Under the pieces are notes generated by a model. The model searched no databases. It was not told where the DNA came from and was given only the letters and a program-made list of their open reading frames with translations. Positions 21,811-33,329 of a DNA stretch of 64,000 nt are shown here, in pieces. The stretch comes from Neoceratodus forsteri (taxonomy: Eukaryota; Chordata; Ceratodontiformes; Ceratodontidae): contig CM057451.1 in assembly GCA_016271365.2 (NCBI GenBank), forward strand, positions 364,085,501 through 364,149,500, given 5' to 3'. The position numbers and the translations under genes are program-made. The number at the start of each line of letters is the position of its first letter. Positions within the stretch are counted from its first letter, which is position 1.

Positions 21811-22172
21811 TTTAAAGGAGAACTGCGGCAATTTAAAGCTCCCCACTCATGAAAAGCTTACCTCACGATTAAGCTTTTGCACCATAAACTCCTCTTTTTT
21901 TACAGCAGGCAATTACTTTATATTTATTTTTTAAAATCCGCGAACTGAAAGTATGACGGACTGTGTGCAGCTCCATTTACTGTAACAGTGGCGCTGCCCG
22001 CTCACCACATTAAGTGAGCGGTGCAGCCCGCACTGTTACAGTAAATGGAGACTACAATCCCCATGCTCGGTCATGACTAAAAAATAATAAAACTACCTGA
22101 AGAAAGCTCTGGCACAAAGCAAGCGGGTAGCTTTGAGGTAAGGGCTTGTATTACCGCAGTTCTCACTGGAAA
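21811..22172. repeat. Inverted-repeat element with 20-base perfect inner palindrome
   Basis: Outer ends GAGAACTGCGG (21,818) and CCGCAGTTCTC (22,154) are inverted copies. Inside, CTCCATTTACTGTAACAGTG at 21,971-21,990 is exactly inverted at 22,031-22,050, with further pairing towards GCTCAC/GTGAGC. This looks like a MITE. There is no ORF. Confidence 0.75.
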
Positions 22173-22179
22173 TGTAATC

Positions 22180-23289
22180 ATGGGTGGCTTATCTTATATG
22201 GGAAAACGCTATTTTCACTTGTCGCTCTGCTGTCAACCTATCGAAAAGATGATGTTTTACTATTAATATGTAAAATAACATAGAAGACTATACTAACTAC
22301 ATTCATGATGCAGAAGGTGAAAGCTCACCAGTTTTTGATGTGGGAGCAGGACAGAAATGAATGCCAGAGAGAATTGAATGAGGTCATTCGGCACAGTATA
22401 GCTATATTCAGGTTGGTGAAAGACAGGAAGGGAGCGTTGAGCAGATCATTGTGATGTCTGAGATGTGGGTCTGCCAACCTGTGATCACTACCTGATTGTG
22501 GATGAGCAGCCAGTGACAAAAATACTCAAGTGTGGTCTGCACCTAAACTGTGACTTTAATTCAGTATAGAGATTATCCTTGGGTGAGGGGAATGTTAACG
22601 TTTATTAGGACATTATAGGGGGCGTAGCCTAAGCTCATTCAAGATTTGGAATGTTGGTAGCCAGCCAACTAGCTACTGTTCATGCAGTAAGGTACAGAAA
22701 AGTACTACAGAAGATATGCAGAACTGCTCCTCACGGGGTTCTTCAGATCCACAGATAAAGGTAGACTGCACACTGGAAGTCGGGTGGATTTTCTCAAGGC
22801 ATTGATATCTCTCTCCTGCTAATATATTGTTATCATAGTAAGTGCAGCCCGTAGAGCCGCAGACAGCAGTTGTTCAGATGTGTACTGATGCTATTGCTTT
22901 TGCCTCCAGAAAGACCTAGCTGTTGGCTAATGAGGTGGGGAGAAAAAGCAACAACCAGGAGAACTGTACATCTGCCTTCACTGTGGGAGGTGATCCTCAA
23001 TGTTTACTGTGGAGCAGAAGTCAAACATTGAGAAAGTGGATGGACAGTGAACTGGGAGGCATTTTTTAACAGTATCAGTTAATGAAGCGAAGTGGTATGG
23101 TGTGCACAACTGTCTGAGATTACAAGGTTTACAATCTGAGGTATGATAATTCTCTTCATGAGACATGAAGTTGATATGCAGCCCCATACAGTAGCAAGGA
23201 ATATAGCGTGCTTGCTTGAACACATTTGAATTTTGGTGCATCAACCCATTTGCAACATTTTTACTACAGTCCAAATACAGCACAGCGCC
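22180..23289. other. No gene seen; 3' flank of hAT transposase
   Basis: I see no domain-bearing frame. The phrase AGGGGGCGTAGCC at 22,617 resembles a hAT terminus but has no partner that I can place. The last few hundred bases may be the degraded 3' UTR of the transposase to the right. Confidence 0.3.
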
Positions 23290-25650
23290 TTTCACGAAGC
23301 ATGAACAAATTACGTGCAATGATTGTCCAGACATAGCTCATCAAGTCTGGTTTGGCGAACATGACGCCTAACAACTGCGTTCAAGGCCAACTGGGTCATG
23401 AGAGACTGCAGCCATGTTTTAGGTGCCTAAGTGCACTGAAACTGTGCTGTGCTTCACAGCTGCTTACTGGTATCACCAACAGTAGTGAAGAAACTTTTCT
23501 AACTCTAAGCAAAGGCCACGGACATCTAAGGGTAGTGCTTTAAATAGGACTACAGCCTCATTCAAAGGGTATATGTGTTTCTCTGTGCAAACATCTCAAC
23601 CTGAACTTTCAGCATTCTGAGGATAAGCTCTGGATATTTTTAATACAGTCAATCATTTCCTCCAGCTCACTGGTCACCTCATCACCCTTATGTACTGCAG
23701 CAAGAAGGAACTGTTCTAAAGTTGAATACTCAGTCAGCCCTTGCTGATGGAACCTCTCTTCCAGCTGAGCAAGCTGAGATGTCTACATCTTAAAATTCCA
23801 CTGTGAAATAGTCCTCCACTGTTGCCATGATTGTGCTGCTCCCCTTGCACCGCAAAGCGGACTAGGACCCATCGTTGCCTTGGTGGTGGCAATGGGATCC
23901 AACTCCAGCTTCTGGACAACCTATTCAGCTTTTCTGATGGCTTGCAGGACAGTATTTTCATTCCTTAGTCTTTGAAGCTGATCTTTTATAAAGCTTACTT
24001 GAGTAAGCATGCCACCTACTGTGCAGTTCGGATTTTGTAAGCTCCTATTCCATACAAGTCAGTGGTTCCCTACTTCACCTTGACCAGCAGCAGGCTAACT
24101 AATGGGTTGCCCTTGCTGAGCTTTCTAAAGAGACTACTTGCCCTTGTTGCAGCATCCCCATTTTCCAACTCCATTTGTTGGAGACTCTCAAGGATTTGCT
24201 CATATTGCTGTGACACAACCCAGCTGCTGCTAGTTTTACAGTCCATCTAGATTGGACATAAGGGTCATGATTTCTTGAGGAGGTAGATGCATTATCAGAT
24301 GTAGCAATATGAGAAAAAATTGTTCTGTACTCTAGGTTCACTGAACAGTTTGCTCAGTTCATTTACACAGTGCAAGGAATTTCTTAATACAGGGCTTCTT
24401 CACAGCTCTCTTTCTCCACAAGATTTCACAGTGAGGCACCACTGACAATGTGGCAAGTGGCTGACTTTCCTTTATGATAGCCTGTGCTGCAGTAGCATCC
24501 TGACATGTTTGCAGCACCATCAAATGCCATACCTCAGAGGAATTCAATTGTGAGGAAGTCTTGTGAGGACATCCACATTGTTTCAGCTATTGGGGCTCCG
24601 ATGGTATCTGTGGCTCATAAACCCAATGAACTCCTCTCACGGGGCTGCATGTTTCCATCAGCATTATCTAAGGCAAAATGCTTTCTTGTTCTTTGCCTTG
24701 GATCATATGTTCAGTCAATGATAATGGAATAGTATGATGACTTGTTAATATCCTTCCACGACCAGAACAGATGACCTCATGACTACTGAGTCCGATTACT
24801 TCATTTTAAGTGCTGGGCTTGTATAGTCCTGCTTTCGTTTAACCAAGTTACTGGGGTCTCATCTTCATTGCTGAGTAACCCGAGCAGTTCAGCAAAGTTT
24901 CCCCATCGAAACTGATGACCTCGGTGCCAATCCCTGTCTTCCCAAAGCATAAGCGACGATTAACTTAATCAAGACTTGGAGCACATCTTGTGAGATCTTT
25001 TCTGTTCCACTAGGCCCGGAATCAATGCTTTGACCACGGGATACATGAGCCACCTTCAAAGACACTGATGTGTTTCTGAGCTCTGATGAAGCGATAACAT
25101 AGTCGCAGCTTTCCCCCAGTTGGTGAAGCCTATTGTGGTGAATACTGGTTCTCGCCTTTTTGACAGCTCAAGCATCCCCATTTGTTCACACTGTGCAACA
25201 AAAAGCAGAGCACAGCTTCAATTCAGGACTATAGTGCAGCCATAAAATTCCCTGTACCATGATTCCGGAATCGGGTTTTTGTTTCCACAGTCCTGCTTTG
25301 GTATTTCCTGAGATGGTGGTTGGATACGGCGATCCATATCATGAGTTGTCATCTCCATTTTAGGCACTGTTTCTGCAACAGATGAGTGATTGTGGTTGGG
25401 ATGGCTGATCCAGGGCACTGTTTGGATCTTCAGTACAGAACTGTGCTGTCGACAGTGGGAAGGATGAACTTGTGCTTGGTTGCTGTTCTCCCTTGTTAAC
25501 ATTAGCATTGAAGCCCTGATCTAGCTCCTCATGCACTGCAGTACATATTTCTTCAGTCGGGATCATCTGTGTGGATGAAGGCACAGGATCTATATGAGGT
25601 TTCTTCTTGAAGAACATGGCAATCGAAGGTTGGTCTCTCTGACGTTTCCT
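23290..25650 (-). pseudogene. hAT transposase, TTF-finger/ZMYM-like, decayed
   Basis: Minus-strand order is as follows. A basic N-terminus KRQRDQPSIAMFFKKKPHID (about 25,590-25,650) opens it. It is followed by CGNKNPIPESWYREF (25,255-25,300), the entry to a TTF-type zinc-finger domain. FDGAANMSG (24,501-24,525) is the diagnostic hAT catalytic-core block, then SQPLAT and a YVQSRWTVKL block (about 24,250). The C-terminal dimerisation block is SCEAQHSFSALRHLK (about 23,410-23,460), then LDELCLDN. Stops and shifts occur throughout, so it is inactive. It belongs to the family from which ZMYM-type and 52-kDa-repressor-like host genes derive. No sign of domestication is seen, because the frame is not maintained. 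Confidence 0.8.
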
Positions 25651-25676
25651 GTTATGAGAGCTGCAGTTAACCCTGA

Positions 25677-25700
25677 TCTGTAAAAAATGAACAACTGTTA
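25677..25700 (-). promoter_or_regulatory. Probable 3' splice site of the hAT transposase
   Basis: In minus sense, GTTGTTCATTTTTTACAG is followed by ATCAGGGTTAACTGCAG and then the N-terminal basic codons of the transposase. A pyrimidine-rich tract ending in ACAG is a good splice acceptor. This implies an upstream, possibly non-coding, exon farther right, perhaps in the CpG-rich segment at 33,330-33,830. Inferred from sequence only. Confidence 0.5.
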
Positions 25701-25989
25701 CAGATTCTTCTTCATTAAAGGAAAACTCCTGAGTTTGTGGGTTCCCACACAGCTGAAAAGCTATCCCTTCGGCTTAGCTTTTAGCAGCACAAGTGGAGAT
25801 TTTCTCGAGCTGCAACTTTGTGTATTTTAATTTTAAAAAGTACAGAGTCAAGTCCAGAGGATACAGGGGTGCTCCATTTTCTGCAAAGGTGTAGTGATGC
25901 ACCATGCAGCACAACACTTTTGTGTTGGAACACGTGATCGTGCCGGTTCTTGCAGAAAATGAACACCACCATCGAACTCCAGATTCCAT

Positions 25990-27960
25990 ACTTTAAAACT
26001 AAATATACCAATTCTCTCTCTAAGCAGGTCTCCAGGCTTCCTACTCTGGGCTGCCTCCTGATGCCGATCCACAGGCAGGAATCAAACCTCTGCAGCAGGG
26101 GACATCCAGCCCTCCACTTCCTGTTTTCCTCAGTTTACTTCCTGCCTCCAGTCTGGCAGGTACTCTGCAAGCAGTGCTCTGCCCTCTTGGCAGAGCTGAA
26201 GACAGCAGACTGTAAGTCCATCAATTTCTTTTATTTCGGGCATTGTAGCTGTTTCTCAGTGCTCCTGCATGGACCCCAGTCTCAGCCTTGCAAGCTGTAC
26301 AGACTGGCCCTATTTCAACACGGTCTCATTTTTCCTGCGATTTCTGGACCAGGCCATCCACATCAGGAGCTGGAATCTGGCCAGTAGAGATTTGGAGCTA
26401 AAAATCACCACCAGAATATTTTGGGGCAGAAAAATCAACACCGGAGGGCTTATCCAGGATATTCCCTCACAAAGGGCAGCCCCGAATGTTTCCATCGATG
26501 ACTGGCACATTGGACTCCTCAGCCACTTGTCGACTGTTACTTGCTCCTCGTGCATTCATCGGTTGGTGTTCTGGGATCCCCAGCTGATCATCCACAGGGC
26601 CTGCTCCCCCTGGCAGAGCTCAGAGGCTCAGAGGCTTCTAAAAGAGCAATTCCTCAATGAGGATGGTCTGGTTTCAACTTACAGTCTGACAACATGGGTA
26701 TACATCAACCACCAGGACGGCACAAGAAGCCCAAAAACGCTAAAAGATTCCCCTCTTCTTTTCAGTGGGGCGAGCACTACTGAAAGATGTATATTCCTGG
26801 ACAGGAAAATGACAGCAGTCTGGCTCAATTCACAAGGTTGTTCTTCCAGGGAATGGGAGCTGGAGGACATTGCCTTCCACACTCCAACAGAACAGGGGCA
26901 ATCCTCAGACAGATCTTTCGCCTGTGGGTGGAATCGACAAGTACAGCAATTCTGCTCCCTGGCCATGGACAAACCAGCGGTGGCTCAAAACGCCTTCTCC
27001 CTAAACTGGGATCAGTTCAGCCTCCTGTTTGCCTTCATCCAATACCGCTTCTATCAAGACTCCTCCACACGTGACCTTGGACAGGGCAGTCATGATTCTA
27101 GGGGGTCACTTATGGCCAGTATGCACATGGGTTTTCGACTATCATTCATCTTTCGAGGCGACCACCTCTAACCTTCAGTTTCAGCCCAGACCTTCTCCTT
27201 TAAGGGCTGGTCTGCATCTCAATTTGAACAACTTGTCTCCTGGGGCCTGAAGATTGAGGAGGAAAAGCTCCAGTTCTGCACCCAGTTTTAACAACTGGCC
27301 TCTCTCTAGACTGGGAAAGTGAGTGGAAAAACTTTCAAGGAGCTATGCAGTACAGCTCCTGTTATTGGAATGATGGGGAGTTCATATGCCTCTTCTTCCT
27401 CCAAAGTGCATTATAGAATCCGGAGAAGATTTTGTTTCTGGCTTCATTCCAGACACATACAGAACGACACAATATAATTGCCTGTACTACTGCAGTTCCT
27501 TAAAGACAGATGGACAAAAGACTCCAACCGGTCACCTTACAAATTAGAGTTTCTGCACTGGGGGCACTCTTGATGGGACTGGGGAATTGTTGGGCTCACA
27601 TCCCCACTTCTGGTACTTCTACAGGCAGCAGCATTAAAACATCTTCAATTCACCAAAGCCATCACCTTGGAGTCTTGATATGGTGCTCAGGGCCGTGACC
27701 AAGGCCCCCTTTAGAGCCTCTCATGCCATCCATCATGCATCTCAAAATAAAGATTGCCTCTTTTTTCTCAAAGCTACTACTCCTGCTAGGAGTTTCAGCA
27801 AACTAAAAGCGTTGCTGGCCTAAGAGCTGTACACTAGTTCATCAGGCTAGAACAGTTCCACTTTTTATTTGCCAAAGTTATGTCCTCCCTCTATTACAAT
27901 CAAGGGTTCATGCTTCCTCCTTCTGCTCACTCTCTAAAAGCAACAAGAATGGAAAGTGGC
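25990..27960 (+). pseudogene. Second DIRS-like lineage: RT end, RNase H, recombinase start
   Basis: One 300-residue frame (26,269-27,171) plus neighbouring frames carry degraded DIRS/YR-retroelement pol. Visible blocks are VYINHQDGTRSPKTLKD (RNase H, 26,700-26,750) and, in another frame, YIPGQEND (26,789-26,812). Next come LNWDQFSLLFAF with CLHPIPLL (27,000-27,050). After about 27,480 a recombinase-like N-terminus follows (FLKDRWTKDSNRSPYKLEF). The sequence is not close to the DIRS at 39,056-40,754, so it is a different subfamily. It sits in the putative intron of the hAT. The long ORF is a remnant, not a host gene, since other motifs lie out of frame. Confidence 0.7.
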
Positions 27961-28529
27961 ATACACTAGACATGGGAAGTGAGAAATATGGAGATTAAGA
28001 GAGAGAGGAAGCTATTTGCAAAACTTCAGCTGTGTTCATGCTAGCTAAAGAGGAAAAAGATGGGGCAGCAAGGATGCAATAGGCTCTATAGCCAAACGGA
28101 TTCTATCCATCACCTCTACAGCATATGATCAGGCCAGAGTAACTTGCCTGGCCCAGTGAGAGTCCATGGCCCCCTTCGTGGGTGTAATTCTGAGAAGCAT
28201 CGACAGCACACTCACACTGAGTGACATTTTGATGAGATGGGTGTTGTATAGGAGAATGGGGTGAACTTTGTGGCTGAACAGTCCAAGGCAAACCTTGACG
28301 CCTCTCGCTGGCTACAGGGTGTGGGTGGGGGTGAAATGGTATCAGCATTACAGGCAACAATCCCAAGTCACACCCCTTATGCCTGTCATTCTCTACATCT
28401 TGAGTGAAAATATAAAAAAAACTGGTGAAGTCACGAGCATGCGTAGAAACTGTGCAACGCACACCCGTAATGTGGGGGTGTGGGGAGGTGGATGCACATA
28501 GGGTGGGCGCAGGTTGGGGGGGGCAAGAC

Positions 28530-28982
28530 AATCAATGAGTGACCAAGTAGCACATCTGCCTCTGGACCAGAAGGTCATGGGTTCTCATCCCACACCGAGA
28601 TTGGACTTGCACATAAAAATTGCTGGCATGCGAGTGCAGTATTGGGGGGTGCTGTACTGCTGGGGTGTGCCGTCCTTCGGATGAGACATTAAACGGAGGT
28701 CCCTTCTGCCCATCCTGGTGTTGTCCTGGTGGGTGTCCAGGTGGAAGTAAAAGAACCATGGGCACTCTTCACAAAAGAGTAGGGAACATTCCTGGTGTCC
28801 TGGCCAACATTCCCCTTCCCATAAACTAGTTCATGCAATTATCCAGGCTGTGTGTGGGTGATGATGTGTGATATGGCCGCCGCCACACAGTCAGTCACTT
28901 CACTACCAGTTTAGCATTGCTTGTAAAGCGCTTTGGATGTATGAAAAGTGCTATATAAATGCTGAAACAAACAAAAACAAAC
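28530..28982 (+). mobile_element. V-SINE-like SINE, near full length
   Basis: The head resembles a tRNA (GACCAAGTAGCACATCTGCC, then GGTCATGGGTTCTCATCCC with a box-B-like GGTTCTCATCC). The body holds GCCGTCCTTCGGATGAGAC and ATTAAACGGAGGTCC, widespread in fish, shark and amphibian SINEs. The tail is GTAAAGCGCTTTGG-ATGAAAAGTGCTATATAAATG followed by an A/C-rich end. It is a polymerase-III retroposon, mobilised by an L2-type LINE sharing its tail. The 77- and 69-residue ORFs here are not genes. Confidence 0.88.
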
Positions 28983-29230
28983 ATGGTGTGATTTAGCTAG
29001 TGCCGGGGCAGCGATGCCACTGGCAGTTGAATTCAGAGCCGGGACACGGTGTGCCATACATGGCTCCATTTTGGAAAAAAAATTTTTTTTTTTCTAATTT
29101 GAAAACTAAGCAGTGCGGAGAAGTTAAAGTTAGAAGCCGGATCGGACGGAGCAGGAGTGGCAGCAGGAGGAATGGACTGGCACCCACAGCAAGTAATTTC
29201 AATAAAATAATGAGAAAAAAAAAAAAAAAA

Positions 29231-29379
29231 CATATACTATATAAACAGTGGATGGCTGAACACCCACAACAAAGGCTGCATTTCCATCTCAAGGTCTCTA
29301 TGATGTCATCAACTCCCTCGATGGAAACACAGCCTTGTTGTGGGTGTCCATCCATCCACTATTCTATATAGTGTATACT
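29231..29379. repeat. 149-base hairpin MITE A
   Basis: Left arm CACCCACAACAAAGGCTGCATTTCCATC pairs with right arm GATGGAAACACAGCCTTGTTGTGGGTG, allowing small bulges. The pairing extends outwards into TATACTATAT and ATATAGTGTATA. The loop is about 30 bases. A poly(A) run precedes it. Confidence 0.8.
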
Positions 29380-29650
29380 GGAATGCTGTTATGCATGAAA
29401 TTCCATGCCTGGAATAAGCTGTTCTGCTGCAGTAGTGATGTCATTATGTTGTTCTGCTGCAGCAGTGATGTCACTACTGCAGCAGAACCACTAGGAATCC
29501 TAGCACATCGTTGCTTTCCTCTATTTAATTATGTGGTGACAGTATTCTAGAACCTCTAGAGACTTTTCAAATCAGTTTCATTATGAGAAAGGGAGGAAAA
29601 AAAACACACAAAGCACATTTCACATAGTACTACTATACACTATAACAAAT

Positions 29651-29799
29651 CCTGGATGAACAACTTCATGCACAACCTGTGTGTTCTGCCACCTCAGGCT
29701 CTGATTCCCATGGACCTCTCAAGCATCGCTCTCAAGGTCAGAGGGAATCAGAACCCCTCTGTGGCAGAACACACTGGTTGTGCATAGTTGCCCATCCAG
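29651..29799. repeat. 149-base hairpin MITE B
   Basis: CTGGATGAACAACTTCATGCACAACC...GTGTTCTGCCAC pairs with GTGGCAGAACACACTGGTTGTGCATAGTTGCCCATCCAG. An inner pair GATTCCC/GGGAATC encloses a 40-base loop. The outer flanks are A/T-rich (ACTATACACTATA). Same size as the hairpin 270 bases to its left, but a different sequence. Confidence 0.8.
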
Positions 29800-29809
29800 T
29801 ATTCTCTAT

Positions 29810-29935
29810 TTTTATCATCCTGGTGTCCTAACATTTCCAACTGCCTCCCAAGTCTCTCCTTGATAAATCCCTCTATTACTTTATCTACCACAGATGTCAG
29901 ACTGATGTGCCCATAATTACCCATCTACTCCCGAG
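29810..29935 (-). pseudogene. CR1-like RT scrap
   Basis: The minus strand reads MGNYGHISLTSVVDKVIEGF followed by IKERLGRQLEM. This equals the YRPVSLTSVVGKLMEKIIKERL block of CR1 reverse transcriptase. Flanking frames do not extend it convincingly. The 106-residue minus frame next to it (29,925-30,245) is not recognised. Confidence 0.7.
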
Positions 29936-30642
29936 ACCCCAACCTAGGCTCATGTCTCTCCCTCCCTTCTCCTCCCTTTCCTTTGAAACAGGCTCCATCC
30001 TCCATCACTGTCCCCCTCTGCCTATTGACCAAATCCTCCCTGTCCACTTGCACCCTTCCACCATCATCCACTTCATCTCCCGGGTATAGTATGGTGAAAT
30101 GGTTTGCAAGCTTGATGCTCACACCCATATTGCTCTCTCCTACTTCCCCCTCCCTCATCTGTTCCCTCTGAGCAGCCTCCCTGTGGCATACTTCACGTAT
30201 GATGTCAACTTTGCCCCCCACACCTCCAGATACCATATGATCCACCTACCCTCTGGGATATGTCCCTTTTGCCTTGTCCTGTTGTCCCCTGTGGAATACC
30301 ATTTTGACATCCTCCAAACCTCCATGCCCAGTTTAATATTATGGCTGCCCCACACTCCTTATACCCAATCACCCCCACATTTTGGGTGTGAACCCCTACT
30401 ATCACAATACACAGTCAAACTTACACAGCCCCCCACCAACAATTAATATACCACACACACACACACACACACAATCTCCAGCAACACAATATACAAATCT
30501 TATGCCCTTCCCCCTCGGTCCTACACAAATCCGAGTTTCTTATTGCTCAGTCTCAGCTAGTCACACTGAGCACTCCCCAAAGGATCCACCCCCACAGACC
30601 ATTTAATAGAGGTCAGAGCTGGGGTAGTTGGTGTGGGCACAA
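29936..30642. other. Unassigned stretch with (CA)12
   Basis: The region is C-rich on plus, with many short frames and no domain. A dinucleotide microsatellite (CA)n lies at 30,451-30,473. It may be the 5' continuation of the CR1 scrap, but I cannot confirm that. Confidence 0.35.
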
Positions 30643-31320
30643 TTACAGCTCTTCCCCGAGTTTGTGAGGGATGGGCCAGACTTATAGCCCAGACGTAGAT
30701 TTAAAACTTGGCACCCTCACAGCCGATTGGTCCTCCAGCAGCAGACAGCTCCCGCCAACCTGGCCCTCTGCCGACTGCAGCCACCGGGACGTACTCTCTG
30801 ATGCCTTCCTCAATCACTTCTGTCCCGAAAACCCTGGCCCACTGCCGACTGCAGCCACTGGGACGTCCTCTCTGATGCCTTCCTCAATCACTACTCTCCC
30901 GAAAACCCTGGCCCATTGCCGACTGCAGCCGCCGGGACGACAAGAATCCCCTTGCACACCTCAGCTGCCAATGCAGCCCTGAAGCCGTCTTCCTCGATGC
31001 AGCTGCCGATGCAGCTCCAACTTCTCACCACAGCAGCCCCTGGTAGGATTCTCCACCGCCGATGCAGTTAGCTACCTCTTCTCCCAGCAATTTACAGCTC
31101 TTCCTCAAGTTCGTGAGGGCTGGGCCAGAACTATAGCCCAGATGTAGATTTAAAACTTGGCACCCTCACAGCCGATTGGTCCTCCAGCTGCAGATAGCTC
31201 CCTCCAACCCTGGCCTGCTGCCGACTGCAGCCGCCGGGACATCCTCTCTGATGCCTTCCTCAATCACTACTCTCCCGAAAACCCTGGCCCACTGCCGACT
31301 GCAGCCACCAGGATGACCCT
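30643..31320. repeat. Two 230-base direct repeats with a 74-base tandem unit
   Basis: TTACAGCTCTTCC-CGAGTT... at 30,643 is repeated at 31,092, continuing through AAACTTGGCACCCTCACAGC and CGATTGGTCCTCCAGC. Downstream in each copy a 74-base unit starting CTGGCCC recurs: at 30,760, 30,834 and 30,908 in the first copy, and twice in the second. The unit contains TGCCGACTGCAGCC and CTGATGCCTTCCTCAATCAC. The CCGATTGGT inverted CCAAT-like box upstream of a tandem array would suit promoter repeats of an LTR or DNA element, but that is speculation. Confidence 0.75.
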
Positions 31321-31379
31321 CCAGTGTATCCAGATCCCCCTGGACTGTGTCCAAAATTATGTCATTTAGAAGTTATAAA

Positions 31380-31850
31380 ACTATAAATTATGGCATTTAC
31401 AAGTTAGACTTAGCACAGCCCAAGAACCTCTCCCACACAACCTGGAGTACAGTAAATATAAATGTTCGGTTTGTACCTCCCTGACATCTAAACTGGGGTT
31501 GGCAGGGAGAGAAGGATCGAGCATCCAGAGGACTGCTCTCCTTCTCTGGGAGGGTAGAGGAGATGGGTCTGGTGCCGCTTGCCCACTGGTGGAGGATGAG
31601 AGGCACAAAGTCGTGCTGTAATATGGGTGGAGCTGGAACAGATGCTTGCTGTCAGCATCGTTGCATGTTCCTAGCTCCAGGGGAATATAGCATCAGAAAA
31701 TCCACTGGCACCCGTGTATGAGCCGGGGCTTGGTGGCCTGACCCTCCAGACACATTCAGTTCTGCCTCGGTGGGGCATTCCCAGGTGAGGGTCCCGGAGC
31801 CAGGCCGAGCCCATTTGTGGGGCTAGGGGTACCGGCAGGCAAAAATATTA
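31380..31850 (+). repeat. Interspersed repeat related to the 14,022 insertion
   Basis: About 75 bases around 31,490-31,570 (GGGTTGGCAGGGAGAG, GATCGAGCATCCAGAGGAC) are the inverse of 14,455-14,540. The family is unnamed. The rest of the segment shows no gene. Confidence 0.5.
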
Positions 31851-33329
31851 AAAAAAATATGGGTTAAAAATATTTAAAAATTACAAACTTAGCCGACCCA
31901 GTGGCGTGGAGGGTTGAGGCGCTGCACAGCACACCCCACGCCATGCTGGGGGTTGGCAGGTGGAAGATTGATTACAGTCACTGGTTCGATAGGGAGAGTG
32001 CGTCTTGAACCTGGGTCCTGGCATCATGAATCAGGGACAAGGCTTACAAAAAAAATCAGGGACAAACACCCCCAATGGAGGGACATATCTTAAAAATTGA
32101 TGTTATTCATTCATAAAGCCTATAGAATTAAAAGATTTGTGTTAAGCTGCATTTTATGAAGAAGAACAAGTCTGTTACATTAATGGTTGACATTATTTTG
32201 TGCTTTTAATCCCTATTTCTCTATCACAAAAACACAAATTTCATGAGGAACAGAGGACAATTTTGAGGCAAAATCAGGGACGTCCCTGAAAATCAGGGAC
32301 AATTGAGTGGTATGCATCTGGGGACTTGCACATTGCTAATTTTGCACATAGCCACTTCATGAAATACAGCACTTTTTAAAGAAATAAAACTGGTTCGAGC
32401 TTCATTTACTCCTAGTGATGGGTGCTAGATTTCGGTGATGAGCTGTCTCATTTTATCTCTGCATCACCAGTCACATTGCAGCCTTTACTCCTCAATTTGG
32501 CAACCTTACATACTCCTTGTCAGCCAAATCACTGTCCACCTGCCTCCCAATTTACACCCAGTCCCCCTGACCCCTCACCATTCATTAAAGGGAAACTCTG
32601 GTAAGGCTGCAAAATGCAGCAACTAGTGCAGAAACACCCAGATAGGGCTTTTGGCATAAAGAGTTCTCTTTACCCTGCAGCTTTCTGTTTTAATCAAAAG
32701 ACCCACTCCTTGTAATGGTGGCAGAACCACAGACGACCATTTCATGCTCCACATGCTGCTTCAGCATGCAGGGTATCTTCGATGAGGGCTACTAGCTAAC
32801 ACTGTGGTTTTGCAAGAACCCCCCCCCAAAATCACTATCTGGTTGCCTTGCATCACCACAGGAGGCACCCCGTCTAGTCCCACGTCACTCATTTTACCCC
32901 TCAGAAATCCTCTGCCCCACATGAAGAAGGGGATATTCCATTTTTCCCACCGAAACTTTAACGCATAAATTAATAATTATCTATTATGCTCTGGTAGTTA
33001 CTTATCAGCAAATATTATTAGTGCACTGACAGCTGCACACACACTGCAAATCTGGTGTGGGCTGGGCTGTGTTGAAATTGAAAATTCAATATCAAATGTG
33101 GCCTGCAAAATGTGGCCTGCAAAAGGACCTAGGGGATACATTCCGCCCCCCCCAACACCCCCACATCTGGACCAGCATTTACTTGCTGAAACGTTACTTA
33201 TGAAGTAGTACTACTACAGACAGTTAAACACATTTAAAAATTACCTGCTTGTTTTTTCTGATGCAGCAGTTGGGTTCCCGCCTCAAGCAGTGCAGTCTGA
33301 AGTAGAACTGTTTTATTTCGGTCTAGACA
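31851..33329. other. Unassigned hAT interior
   Basis: No convincing ORF. CAGTGGCGTGGAGGG at 31,900 looks like another hAT-type end. AATCAGGGACGTCCCTGAAAATCAGGGACAA near 32,274-32,304 echoes AATCAGGGACAA at 32,030 and 32,056. Together these may mark a small non-autonomous hAT between about 31,900 and 32,320. TTAAAGGGAAACTCTGG at 32,585 resembles the end of the TTAA-flanked MITE at 10,043. Confidence 0.35.

Noticed and set aside
26269..27171. 300-residue plus-strand ORF as an intact gene
   Set aside because: It contains an RNase H block of a DIRS-like element, while further conserved blocks lie in other frames of the same stretch, so it is a decayed retroelement.
28540..28610. tRNA gene
   Set aside because: The tRNA-like head lacks a full cloverleaf and is followed by a SINE body and LINE-derived tail.
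30421..30480. CRISPR-like or other array at the CA run
   Set aside because: It is a simple dinucleotide microsatellite without spacers, in vertebrate repeat DNA.
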